Below, piece by piece: positions 47,811-60,489 of a stretch of DNA of 64,000 nt. Source of the DNA: Burhinus oedicnemus (Eukaryota > Chordata > Aves > Charadriiformes > Burhinidae); the NCBI GenBank assembly GCA_008921705.1, contig VFFE01009068.1, positions 2,122,529 through 2,186,528 of the forward strand, read 5' to 3'. The stretch's first letter is position 1. The number at the start of each line of letters is the position of its first letter. Below the pieces are notes generated by a model, which was given only the letters and a program-made list of their open reading frames with translations, searched no databases and was not told the origin of the DNA. The translations under genes were made by a program, and so were the position numbers.

Positions 47811-50800
47811 CTGTCTCATTAGAAATTTGTCTTATGTGAACAATTTTGCATTTGCCATGGAGTAGGAAGGGGCACAATCACAGTCGTGCCCAGTGACTCA
47901 TCTGTGGTGACTTGTTACTCTGACATATTTCTTCGTGGCTCTTGGTTTTAGCATAGTTGAAGAAGGGCTTAGGTCAGGACTTGGTATTTATGTTAATTTA
48001 AGACTTTTACACCTAAAAATCTTTCGTATGTATTCAGGGCCTAGAGAATTTTCTCACAGTACACGTGTCTTTTGTAGGACACCTCCAGAAATCTCTAACT
48101 CGGATATAAATATTGTCCATAGATATTCTTTCTGTGTAAGTAATCAGGAAAGTTGAATTCTGAGGCTAGAGTGTGATGGTTTTGTTTCCTCTAATCCTTT
48201 CCAATTTCTCAGCGCATAGATACAGGGATTGGAGAGTAAGAGAAAGATCTTTCTATTGTCTTTCACTGCTCTTCCCTTGAACCATTGCAGAAGAAAGGAA
48301 GATGGCTGCTGAGGGCCATGAGAGTCCAAATGTAGTTCGCAACAACACCTACTGGGATGTATACAATATGCATAGCTGTGACAGAGTACATTGACCAAAA
48401 AATCTACATTGTATGCGAATCTACTGTGTGGAGGAACATTGGTGTGTTCACATGCAGTTTCTGCTTCAATGTCATTTCAAATAGCATATTCAAACCCACC
48501 AAAAAAACCCCCCAACCCTTTATGATTCGGAGTGTTTTTTCATTTAAGGCATTGGGGTTTTTTCTATTCAAAGTGGACATTCCCTATTCAGCAAGATTGG
48601 AGCTAGTTTATTATTGGATTCTTCTGGAAAACAATAACAAATTTATGTATGCTCAGGAGTCCTTCAGATATGTTCCTTTTGGAGAAGCTAGTCCTCATAG
48701 TACATAGCTACCTTCGACTTCATGACAGGGAATATTTTATGTCATAAGAATTATATGCAAAAAAATGCAGAACTATAGATAGGTAAAAATTCTCCAAAAC
48801 CAGCAAGAACTTTATGCTGAACTTGGCGTCTCCTCACACAAAGAATCAAACCCAGTCATTTAAGCAAATTTACAAGAAAACTAAGGCCAGCCCATATTTT
48901 GACACGGGCTGTAAAACCACCCACTGCTCTCATTGTATCCCATGTCCTTGCTGCACTGAATCACCAGCATCTCTTGTCACGCACTTCAAAAAAGGTTTGC
49001 TGCTGCAGATATTTTTTGGCAGAGCGGGGTATGAGTAAGGGACAATGGGAGGGAGGCCTTTGAAAAGGTATAAAAAGAAAAAGAAAACAAAAGGGAGAGC
49101 AACGAAAGAAGCAAGCAGAGAATACAAAAGCGAAGGCACGGGGTGGGCTGGTGGGAAATAAAACTACACATGGGTGGGAAATGATTAATTTTCTGACAGT
49201 TTATAAAAATAGGTAGTGAATCTGGAAAGGAATCATAATTGAGCCAGCGTAGGAAAACTCATGTATCTTTATGCATGGTTTTTTGTGGAGGAACATAAAG
49301 AGAAATGACTTCACTTCTGATACAGAGGCTTCCTAACCCCGGGCTAGCCTCTCCATCTGTGTGCAGCACCTCTGTGCAAAATACTAAAAAAGGCAAATGA
49401 GTCCAAAAGCAGTTATTCTGTGTCACTCTGCTATTTTGCTGTGAAGTGTTACATACTCAGGTATAGTAACACATATGAGTACTCAGGAAAATATTTTTAT
49501 AATTCTGTCTTTAAGGGTAGGAACTTGTTAGTTTTTTGTTCTTAATAAGAGCTCAGAAGCAAGCCATCTGAATATGTTTGCAACTTAATCACAGAATTTA
49601 CCTTATCTTCTTCAGTTTCTTAAGTTTTCCTTAAATCAAAAAACTTAAGCTTTAAAGATCTTTATGTCCCGTTGTTCTTCAGTATTGCTGGCATGTTTGA
49701 TTCATGTTCTTTTAAATTTGTCCCATGTTTAGTCCTCCCTGAGGAGTTGCAAGAGAACCCCAAAGAAAATGTGATCTAGTTGCAGGACTACCAGAATCAT
49801 AGCTGGACAAGGGTTTACAGGAGAATGGGGACAGCAGGGTGAAAGAGAAATCAACTGAGCCATCGTGTCCAGGGCTGAGTACTATCTTGGATATAACACT
49901 GCAGCATCACATCAGGTGAGCTTGTGTTATGGGCACCTCACTTGCAAAATCTGACAGAAGACAGATACACCTACTTCAGCCAGCAAGGAACACATCAGTC
50001 TTGTCTACCTGTCCTCTTTCCTCTTGCAACCCAGAACTGATTTCATGACAGCGTTGAAAACATAGCAGACCTTTATGTTATGCCAGGAGAAGATAGCACA
50101 CCCAGGAGCAAGTCCTGAAGTCTATTACATGGAGGTATTGCATCCCTAAATTATATGACAGCTGGGATTGACCTTCATGGCTAGGATATAAAAATGGTTT
50201 TAATTTTAATATAGTGTGTTTCCAGGCATCTTGGGAATCTGCTCACAGAGAATCCTTCACACAGAGTGGCTTTCTTTGATGGTTTGTCTCCTTTTTGAGC
50301 TCTAAGGTTTTCTTTCATCTTTCTCTAGCTTTTATTACCACTTGTTTTATTTAAAGTATGTATAAGAAAGGACGATGATGCCTTCTGAAAAAGAAAAACA
50401 TGCAGTACCTTTAGTTAACTATGCTACATGATGCACAGTTTGCTGTCAGTTTTTCTTTATTGTGCATTTTTCACATTACCTGTTACATTGTTTTTTACCA
50501 TTGATTCTAGCTCAGGCAAGAATTTAAATGACTGCTAATTTAAGAATGTGGTGAGTCCCATTTACTGCAGAATAACAAACATTTGCTTGAAAGTAAGAAT
50601 CTGGTAAGTGCTGCTGTGAAGCTGTGTTTGAGGCTGATCTCTTTGTTAGGTTTATTTTAACTATTACCTAGGAATTCAAAGGCTAACATAGCTCTTTTCA
50701 TGCAGAGATTTGAGATACTAAACTCTAATAAATCCAGAATGAGCCAGTGTTCCTGAATAACGTGTATATTAAAAACAAATGGGAACTAATGAACACTATT

Positions 50801-53593
50801 CAGTATCTTAAATTCTTGATGCTAGAAGTCGTAGTTTGATGAATGTTTCTGTTAGGATGAGTTTAAATAAAATTATTTATTTTGTTGAACTCCCAGCATA
50901 ATAGGATCAAAGGCATCTAAGTATTACATATATTAGTTTAAAGAAATAAAAGCTGAGAACACTATATTTTTAAAAATAAAAAAAACCCTATTAAATTCTT
51001 TCTTATGTGAAAATAGCAGAATTTAAATTTGATGCATATGTCCTGTAAAACACACCATCATGTTTGTATGTAACAAGAAGACCAGGATAGCAAGTCTGTG
51101 AGTATCATTTATTGTGATCCTACCTAAACTATGGGATGCAAGTACCATTATTCCCTTCTTGACTTTGTCTTCAAGGGGCTCATTCAGAGTTTTATTACAT
51201 ATTCATTAGTTCCTCTTTAAATCAAATAATTCAATTTTGTGTCCCTGGTACTCCTTTTATTCTTGCTGTGAACTTCCATTTATCTGTTAGAGAATAGGCA
51301 ATGAATCAGAAGTCATTTCACCCACAGAAAAATGAGGCCAGTTCCTTGAGTTCATTTATGACATCTTAGATTTTCAGCAAATTTTAAAGAAGACAGACAA
51401 TTAGTGTCCTGGCAGCCAAGAATTAATTTGAACAGAGGTTGTTTCCAGTCAACTGGATATCTGAGAAGTGCTTCATTACTTCACGGCTTCACAAAGCAAG
51501 TGATGGCAGTATATTATATTGTAAGGGTGTTATAAGACTGTTATTTTTCTATAGTTATTGTTATTATATTAGAGAAATATTGATTTAATGATAGCAAATT
51601 TAAGCAAGTGTATAAATATTTTTGAAAGGGTGAATTCTTACTACAACATCTCAGAACTGTACTTATCTTTATAACCTCAAATAATATAGGTTATACTCAG
51701 CAATCCACTGTGAGATGTTGATAAATATCTCTTACACTTTCATTTGTAACTGCAGAATTAGAGTTTAATCTTTTGAGACACAAACTATCTCTTAGTGCAC
51801 AGTGGGACTGGGACTACCTATCCTGATTACTGTCTGTAAGAGAAACTGTGATACAAATAATTTAATAATACAAAAAAAAATTAATTAAAGCAACTTAGTT
51901 ATACTTACTTGTACGTAGTCCATGTCATAAGAATTGTGGACCTGAACCATTGCAAAGTGAGGTGAGGAATGTAAGCATCTGCTAGCATAAACATTATTCT
52001 TACAATATTGGAACTTAATTGCATAGACTGAGTTCTTTATGCAAAACATTTCAAGTCACATTGGCTGTTCTCACACTGACAAATAATAGATGATGAGAAC
52101 AGGTAATAAAAGATGGAAAGATACATAACAAGGGCAAGAAAAGAGGGGGAAACAGCTGGGAATTCATTTGTGAAGGAAAAGACAATGGAAGAGTGTTAAT
52201 ATGAAAGTATAATCAAGAAAACTAGAAGGAACTGTCATAGTTGATATGACAGCATTCGTATGTTTTTTGTATAATATTTTTAAACTTAATTTAAAATCCT
52301 TATAACTCTCTTTGAAGGAATTCTCGATTCATTACAGTTCCACTCTGAATGTACTTATCAGCACCTGTGAACAGCAATCAAAGTTCATTTCATCAGGGCA
52401 CATGCTGGTTTTGCGCATCCTTCTTTCATAGAGTTAAGCAGTGTCATCTGCGCTATTCATTCTGCCAGCTGCCAGTTGTTGGTAGGGAATACGGCTTTTT
52501 AACAGCCAGCTAACCCTGCAACAACTGTAAAGATGCTGTCTGCGGAACATACCGGAACCAGGAGAGCATTGCTGGTTGGGGAAATTTGTTGTGAAGGAAA
52601 GTGAAGAGATGGGCATAGAGCAGAATCTGAGACACGTGATGGATGCTGGGGAGGAAATTCTCACACTAAGATTTGTCTCATTTGGAAACGTAAAGTCATG
52701 TGAATGAGAGGGTAAAATACCTTCTGTGCATTCAGAATACAGAACAGTTTTGATTCAAGGCTCCCATTAGGCAAAGCATCTCTACAAGATAACAATCTGT
52801 GCTTAAAGTACACATTCTGAATAAGAATAGACTTAAACATGTGGTTTATGGTTTTTGTTTTTTGGTTTTTTTTCTGAATAACAATCTAATTTAATAAATA
52901 TTTATCCAGAAGAAAAATCCTGGTGTTTCTGTTGTTGCTTAGATCAGAATAGGCATGCCTTATAGTATAATGGAGGTTTGAATATAAGATAGGAAATGAT
53001 GGGCATCTGCTGTGGAGGTCCTACTGGGGACAAATTCGTAAGAAAACATGGATTTCTGGCTCCTGCATCTTTTTGAGTTGATATTAAAGTAGGAGTGAGA
53101 AGCCCCTGCTTTTCACAGAGCTACCACCCTTTCTCTTTTAGAGGCAGCTGCTTTGGCTAGGAAACATTATAGACTCGAACAGGCTGAAACAAATTGATGT
53201 CTGGCTTCAGAAGCCACAATGGCTTACAGCTGCGATTGTAAACCCCTTTCTCTTTCTCTCCTCTGCCTTCTGGTGCCTCTTTCTCTTCCTTCCATTTTAC
53301 ACAGAATAGGTTTCAGAAGGAAAATATCATATTTCTTGGCTGAAATACCACAATTAGAGTGTGAGTAATGAATGACTAACATCTTTTCTGATAAACAGTC
53401 TAAGAAGACTCTCACATGAACAATGAAACCGCTTGTATTTCATTCAGTTTAAAAGGATTCAAGTGAAATGAAACACCACTTCTTCAGTCCTCTGAGGTGG
53501 CTTTTTTCACTGAAAGATGAAATGGCAGATAGGTTTTACTGTTTTCTTGTGTTCTGGCAGGGGTGAAGATACAGGGTGTTGTAAAAGAGTATG
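47811..53593. other. AT-rich DNA without an established gene
   Basis: No gene was established. A short minus-strand peptide with the motif NPCIYALRN (48204-48230) resembles the end of a seventh transmembrane helix of a rhodopsin-like receptor, but nothing around it supports a receptor gene. Between 52434 and 52670 there is slightly GC-richer DNA without recognised homology. Confidence 0.5.
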
Positions 53594-53690
53594 TTGTATG
53601 CAGATTTTCTCATACTGCATATACAGTATGCTTATACTACTGTATGCAGTATACAATAGTATGTAGTATTGTACTCTGTATATCTCTTCT
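53594..53690. repeat. AT-rich cluster of inverted repeats
   Basis: Near-palindromes made of the same words follow one another. CATACTGCATATACAGTATG (53611-53630) is almost self-complementary. CTGTATGCAGTATA (about 53640-53653) is complementary to its left half with small changes, and TGTATGCAG also occurs at about 53595-53603. It lies about 25 bases before the 3' end of a CR1 copy. Confidence 0.65.
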
Positions 53691-53933
53691 TTCCAACATC
53701 AGAATATATGAAATATCATAGAATCATAGAATGGTTTCGGTTGGAAGGGAGCTTAAAGATCATCTAGTTCCAACCCCCTGCCATGGGCAAGGACACCTTC
53801 CACTAGATCAGGTTGCTCAAAGCCCCATCCAACCTGGCCTTGAACACCTCCAGGGATGGGGCATCCACAACTTCTCTAAGCAACCAGTTCCAATGTCTCA
53901 CCAGCCTCACAGTAAAGAATTTCTTTCTAATAT

Positions 53934-54293
53934 CTAATCTAAATCTGCACTCTTTCGGTTTAAAACCATTACCCTTTGTCCTATCACTACACTCCCTGAT
54001 AAAGAAGCCTTCCTCACCTTTCCTGTAGGCCTCTTAAAGTACTGGAAGGTTGCTATAAGGTCTCCCTGGAGCCTTCTCTTCTCCAGGCTGAACAACCCCA
54101 ACTCTCTCAGCCTGTCCTTGTAGCAGAGGTTCTCCAGCCCTCTGAGTATCTTCACGGTCCTTCTCTGGACTCGCTCCGACAGGTCCATGCCCTTCTTATG
54201 CTGGGGGCTCCAGAGCTGCACACAGTATTCCAGGTGGGGTCTCACCAGAGCAGAGTAGAGGGACAGAATCACCTCCTGTGACCTTCTGGCCAT
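53934..54293 (-). pseudogene. CR1 ORF2 C-terminal fragment
   Basis: This open stretch of 119 codons holds [40 protein letters not shown] and part of the last ORF2 segment. It is interrupted before the normal C-terminus, which continues in another frame towards 53715. It is a dead retroelement fragment. Confidence 0.88.
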
Positions 54294-54355
54294 GCTTCTT
54301 TTGATGCAGCCCAGGAGGCGGATGGCCTTTGGGGCTGTGAGTGCACATTGTCAGC

Positions 54356-54986
54356 TCATGTTGAGCTTCTCATCAGCCAACACTCATATGCCCTGACCCA
54401 CATGCCCTGACCCACGTGCAGGACCTTGCACTTGGCCTTGTTGAACTTCATGAGGTTGTCATGGGCCCACCTCTCAAGCCTGTCCAGATCCCTCTGGACA
54501 GCATCCCTTCCCTCCAGCATGTCGATTGCTCCACTCAGCTTAGTGTCATTGGCAAACTTGCTGAGGCTGCACTCAATCCCAATATCTATGTATGTCGCCA
54601 ACAAAGATATTAAATAGCATTAGTCCCAGTACCGATCCCTGAGGAATGCCACTCATCACTGGTCTCCACTTGGCCATTGATCCATTACCGCAACTCTGAG
54701 TGCAGCCATCCAGCCAATTCCTTATCCACTGAGTGGTCCACCTGTCAAATCCATGTTGCTCCAATTTAGAGACAAGGATGTCATGCAGAACAGTGTCAAA
54801 TTCTTTGCATGAGTCTAGGTAGATGATGTCAGTTGCTCTTTCCTTACCCACCAATGCCACCTTGTCACAGAAGGCCACAGAATTTGCCAGACATGATTCG
54901 CCTTTAGTGAAGCCATGTTGGCTGTCACTGATCACCTCCTTATTTTCCATGTGTCTGAGCATAATTTCCGGGAGGATCTGCTCCAT
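54356..54986 (-). pseudogene. CR1 reverse transcriptase core fragment, disrupted
   Basis: Two overlapping frames (54573-54986 and 54356-54604) together cover the palm of the reverse transcriptase. They show [18 protein letters not shown], the region of the first catalytic aspartate ([16 protein letters not shown], where the family has F-KAFD), GIPQGSVLG, and [13 protein letters not shown] with FAND for FADD. A frameshift separates the GIPQGSVLG part from the FAND part. The enzyme is non-functional. Confidence 0.88.
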
Positions 54987-55060
54987 GATCTTGCCAGGCG
55001 CAGAGTTGAGACTGACCAGCCTGTAGTCCCCCGGGTCTTCCTTTTTTCCCTTTTTAAATA

Positions 55061-58000
55061 TATATTTAAACCTTGGACATACCTTAAAAAATTACTATGC
55101 CTGTATTTGTTTTTCTTTTAATTTAAACCCACACACTATTTGCAAGATGGCACTCATACCATCATATGTACATCTCATTAAGCAATAGTAGATACTACGT
55201 AGAAAAGGCTTTTACTTTCGCAGCCGGTATTTTTTATTGAGAGTACAGATGGTAATTTGAGAAGGTTTCAGTTTCAGGAGTATTCGGTTTCATTTTTACA
55301 GCCATAGTTACTTTTGTAAGTTATAGAAATGATACCTGAAATTTTAGATGGCTGTTGTAGTCTTTCTCTCTTTTTCTTTTTAAAGGTATACTATGCACGG
55401 TCCATTGCTGCACGTAAACTGAAAGATACCCTCGTTCTTTTTCATAACCATATACTAAAAGCAAACACTTATATACATACAAACAAAATATATCACAATT
55501 AATATTTGTTATGATAGTGGCAGTGAACTGCAAGTGCCATGCTGTTGGAAAAAAGATAGCAGGAGTAGGGGAAATGAGCTCCTCGAGACAAAGACTGCAA
55601 AGCAAATTTGTTATGCGATGCTCTGTTCCTTGTCCAATGTGTTACTAAATGAGGCTTACAGCAGAAATGCAGCACTATATGATTATATGATTTTAGATGG
55701 AATTTTTTTAAGAAATAAAGAACAGAGCTAAATTCATGGAGGCTATGATGAGACTATGGCAAGCGTATTACACAACACACTCATTTGTTCTGTTCCCCCA
55801 ATCATGCCTAGCAAGAATGTGACCATGCAAGGTCACTGCACCCCCTTTTCAGCTTGCCTGGCTTTATTCTGATGGAAATTGGGCTGGGTGGAATGGTATT
55901 TGGTAGTGCATGCATGCATCTTTGCAGACATTGAGCCACGATGCCACTGGATCTCATATCTAAATATGGGAGTTAGAGAGGCTTTCCTGGGTCCCATGGT
56001 TTAGACATAGCTGGAGGGACTTAGTCATTGCAACATTTGTTTTAGATTCTTAACAGGATTCACAGCTGGAGCTGCAATTCCTACTCCTATAGAAGGAATT
56101 TGAGATTTGAGCTGGACTCACAGCAGCCAGCTAACTGAACATGGGACCTCTTTTTACCCTGTAAGTCATCACAGATCTTGTCAATGGTGACAGGTATGCT
56201 AAATATCTACGTTTAGGTTAAATGAAAGAAGCAGTGAAACTCCATGTGGAGTAAAATAGCTGTAAAAATAAACCAGAGCAAAAAGCTTCTCATGGGGAGT
56301 AAGAGAGAATGATTTCTAAGGAGTGATAAAAAAACCCAGTAGTTTTAGTTTGTTGCTGTGTTTTCCTGTATGTGTATATGAGACAAAAAGGAGAAAGAAA
56401 GCAAGCAGAGCCAGCCGAGAGGGGGTAAAAGGTGAGATTCCTGAAGTCACAGGACTGTCTGGAAAAGTAGCCTTGGAGAACATTTAATGTTTGTTCCTCC
56501 TTTTCAAGAAAGCAGGATTTCGTGATGTTTTTTTTAATAACAAGTGAGAGACCACCAAAAAGGAAATAACAGTAATATCCCTTCTTTTCCTCCCATCTCC
56601 AAACTAATTCTCACAGAGAACATTCCAGAAGGATGCTGCTAGGCTGGACAATACCAGCTAAAGGTGAGTGCTGGAGAACATGATTTCAGACTATGCTATC
56701 AGGCCTTTGGTCCTCTTAACATAAAATTCCTGCTAGCCTCTAATAGACTTATTTATTTGACGATGTTGAATGACAGTTTATCATTTGTGTGTTCCAAAAC
56801 ACTGTGAATATTTGACTCATCAGAGAAACAGTTTGATTTTAGAATATTGCAAAAGTTAATGCCTCATTACACAATGAACTATAATACCATTATCTTGTTA
56901 GTGTTTGCAATAAATGACATTTCATTACCCTATTATGAAGCATCTGGTCTCAAGTCAAGAACTTTGTCATAGTGCGAATGTAAGGACTTTTAGAGCTATG
57001 TCACACACTGACATACCAGATGTCCTCATTCTTTATGCTATTACAGTGAAGTATTAATCATGTGTGTGTCAGAGATGTCCATGGGCAAAATAAAAATTTG
57101 CTCAAATAATTTAGCCGTCGTCTTGCCATAAACTGCATGGGAAGGATAGAGTGATCTCTGAAGAATGTGACTAATTAGCTGCTACTTGTCTTCTAAGGCT
57201 AGAACACAAAAAGAAGAATAACTGGTGCTAGTAAAGTTCAGGAAAATCTCTGGTGCTGGTTTCTGTAAAAACTTTTGAGTTTGCTTAGGAAAGGAGCTAA
57301 GCAGAACTGCATTCCAAAACAGAAGGAATTGTGAGGGTGAACCAACAGACTTTGGGTAGGAAGAGCTGAAAATGAGGTCAAAAACTTTCTTGTTTGCTTG
57401 GATATTGATGACCGAAAGCTGTAAGATTTTATGTCTTGTTTGCACTATACATTTTTGCTGGTTTATGACAAAAATAAGAATAGTGTGCACGACATGAAGT
57501 AATTTGCACAGGGTTGAACAGAAGGCTGTCATGTGGAGCCAGGGCAAGAAACAGATGGACTTAGATACCAGCTGTTTGGAGCTAACAGGAAGGCAAATTC
57601 AAGCTTGAGGAGAATGACTGTAAATCAATGACTGCTGGAGTACACTTTTCTCCAGTACTGGAGTGGTCCTAATATGCTTGGGTTAACTAAAACTGCATAT
57701 ATTAGACTGTCTGATGGTAATCAGCATGAGGTTTCTAGGCAGCTAATTTAATTTTGAAGTTTATGAAAATTTCTTTTGTTAGTTCATGGGAATGGCCTGC
57801 TGGATGTATAAGCACTTGGGTAAGAGAGTCTAGTCAATCTTCCTATCTTCTGCCAGGATGATTTAATTTAAACTTAATATAAGGTTTGGTTCTGCAAAGT
57901 AATTTTGATTATGTTCAACAAGGGATTTCTTTCTGTGTCACTGGAAAGAAAACTGTATGACTTATTTCATGTTTTTATTTTTAAAGTTACCCCCCAAAAA

Positions 58001-60489
58001 TGCCAGTTATTAAAATATATATTTTGGACAATAACAGATATCAAGAAGAAAAGTTAAATTCTGTGATGCTCTTCCCTCTGTGTAATTATTGTCTAACTCC
58101 AAAGGTGTTGTGTACTCTGTGCTGTTAATGGGTTATAGTCCTTTTATAGTCCTAATCAATAGACTGATTCTAGATAGCACTGGACTGATCTTCTGGCCTC
58201 ATGGTTGCCTTACTAAGAGTAACTAATAATCAGAACTTGATCCCCTTTATTTCCTTGTCAAGAAACTCTTGCAGTCATTTCCTCTATTGCATGTCCACAC
58301 AGAGGGTGGCAACCAGCTATTGCTATCAGATTCCTTTAGCAGGTCCACAGAATGAATAAATGAGTTCAGTCATCCTAGTGAATCATGTGGGTGTCGAGAT
58401 GATGCTTATGAGTGGAAAAGGAATCATATTTTCTCTATAACAGCATAAGAAATTGTACAAGGTTATGAAAAAAAACCCTCTGTGTATTATTATTTACAAA
58501 TACAGATTGTACGTTGAGTTAACTACTGAAAATTAGGAAATGCCATCATTCAGGGTTCTCTTGATACAGGCTCTTGATATATCTTAATGCCTTATCTTAG
58601 AACATAAATTTTAAATGTCCATCGTTGCATTCTCAGTTTAGATTGACTAACACATGATTTTTCTTTCCTAACTTAGACAACTTGTGTTAAGTCAAACAGC
58701 CAAAATTTTGCAAGTGAAGTTTCTTTTTGTGCCGCCATCAGTTAAGGTTTTGCTTTTGATTTAATTCTGAACCTCTTTACTTTTAGTTGAGTCCATTCAA
58801 ACAAAGAATATTCTAGACATGTGAGGAGCACATCTTTTCTAAATTCCAGTAGCCATGCATTAGGAAAAAAAGCTGATGAAATGGATTGTCCTCCATCACA
58901 GACATTTAAAAAGAGAAAAAAATGACTCCCCAGCTCAGTCTTCCCAAAATGCATGAATGCTTTCGTTCATTATGCAGTATTGAAAAATTAATTTATAAGC
59001 TATGTTCCTGCCTACAGCAAATAAACTTTCCTTTAATATTCCAATTTTGTCTTTGACAAGATTTCTGTAATAATATTCTGCATTTTCTGCATCATACTTC
59101 AGAAAACTTTGTAACTAATGTCTAAAGCTCTTTCCTCACATACATTATGTTGTTTGTAGCATTATGTCTTTTAATATTTTAAAGAGCTCTTGGCTTAATA
59201 ATGGAATACATCATACCAATATAACCTAATTCACTTTATTGTAAATGCTTCTAAAAATCTGTGTAGTTTAGTAATCTTATCAAATGTATTACAGATTGCC
59301 TCAATACTAATTACTTTCTACACATCAGAACATATGCTATAAATCATCTTTGCTTTTCAAAGTTCCAATTCAGAAGCTAGAAAAAGACTATCTTCCAATC
59401 AACTGTATAGAATGATGGTTTCTTCCAGTATTATGTCTCCTGCCTTTCAATTCTCCTGGAAGCGATTTGTGTATGTAAATAAACCCCCTCTAATTGGGAT
59501 GCCATCTGTTAAGTTAGCTAGCGATATGTCACTGACAATGCATTTATTTATGTTTTGTATATCCCAGCTCTTCTGAATATCTGTGGTGAAGCAGATATTT
59601 CAAGGAACCTGAAGAAGATTAGACTGCAATGTATGTTTCTGTTAACAAAAAAGAGCTACCATAGCTCTGCAGACCAACAAGATTTTTGAGAATTCACTGA
59701 AACAATGGCCTGAATGAAGGGGAAATTTGTGACAATATCAAAGTTCTCCTTCGCATTTTATTATTGTGCTATGACAACAGGCTCTAATCACAGCCATAGG
59801 CAAAATAAGCAGTTGCCTAGGGCAGTAGATAGTAGTCTAATGGCAGCCAAATGTTCCTCTTTGTGATTTTGTTAGTATGAACTGCTTATCTTTGCTCTGG
59901 GTCCACTTTCAGCTTGGGTACCCTCTTACCTCTTTGGTGCTGAAGCAAGAGATAGGACTGCAGCAATTTGTTGTCAGCACACCAACCCAAGATCATTCCT
60001 TATTTTTCCCCTTTCTTGCATAGCTAATGCCAGAGACATATCAAGGAGGTAATAGTTTGTGAATATCCTGGTTCATTGGGTGAGTCCATGATCTTTTGGT
60101 GATGAACTGAAGTCTACTAACTTCTTACATCCAGCTGTTTGGCTGTCCTATGTGGACACTTCATTACATACATGATCTACTGCTTTAGATTATCTTAAAA
60201 AAACGTACAAAACATTTCCTATCTTAAGTATGTACAAAAGACTGACCTATGTGAACATCTCTGCATTTGCAGGAACAGCTTTGACTGACTATGGCAGGTG
60301 TCATGTCTATCTACAGTCTCGTCTATTTTGGAGCGGCAACCACCTGAGGAGTCTTTGGCATAACCAGATTCTCCATTCAGGGTGCTAATTAATAATTGAA
60401 GCATGTGGATAATGCTTACCAATTTGTTTAGGCACAGCAGGAGGTACTTGAGAGAATCTCCAAGACTGTAAGAGTTGTTAGTCAAATGT
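55061..60489. other. AT-rich DNA without a recognised gene
   Basis: No gene was identified in 5.4 kb. The 121-codon minus frame at 57182-57547 and the 94-codon minus frame at 55321-55605 show no domain or splice context. A short duplication (TTATAGTCC twice) lies near 58135-58155. Confidence 0.55.

Larger units (their letters stand above)
53715..55060 (-). mobile_element. CR1 LINE, 1.35 kb, 5'-truncated
   Basis: On the plus strand it begins ATCATAGAATCATAGAATGG and runs through the CR1 3' UTR and ORF2 to the CCTGTAGTCCCCCGGGTCTTC block near 55035. Homology ends at a T-rich junction around 55060. It reaches about 0.35 kb further towards the 5' side of ORF2 than the 27.4 kb copy relative to the conserved reverse transcriptase motifs. 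The active-site motif reads FAND where F/YADD is expected (near 54550), so a catalytic aspartate is lost. Frameshifts split the ORF. Confidence 0.95.

Noticed and set aside
47368..47865. A 165-codon plus-strand frame and several overlapping frames near 47.5 kb
   Set aside because: They lie across the ERVL-type LTR, and their glycine/arginine-rich parts come from the G-run array. An LTR of this type carries no gene.
53600..53690. CRISPR-like repeated words near 53.6 kb
   Set aside because: The repeats overlap, are imperfect palindromes, have no regular spacers, and the context is a vertebrate genome.
57182..57547. A 121-codon minus-strand frame
   Set aside because: No domain, no splice context, and the composition is typical of random AT-rich DNA.
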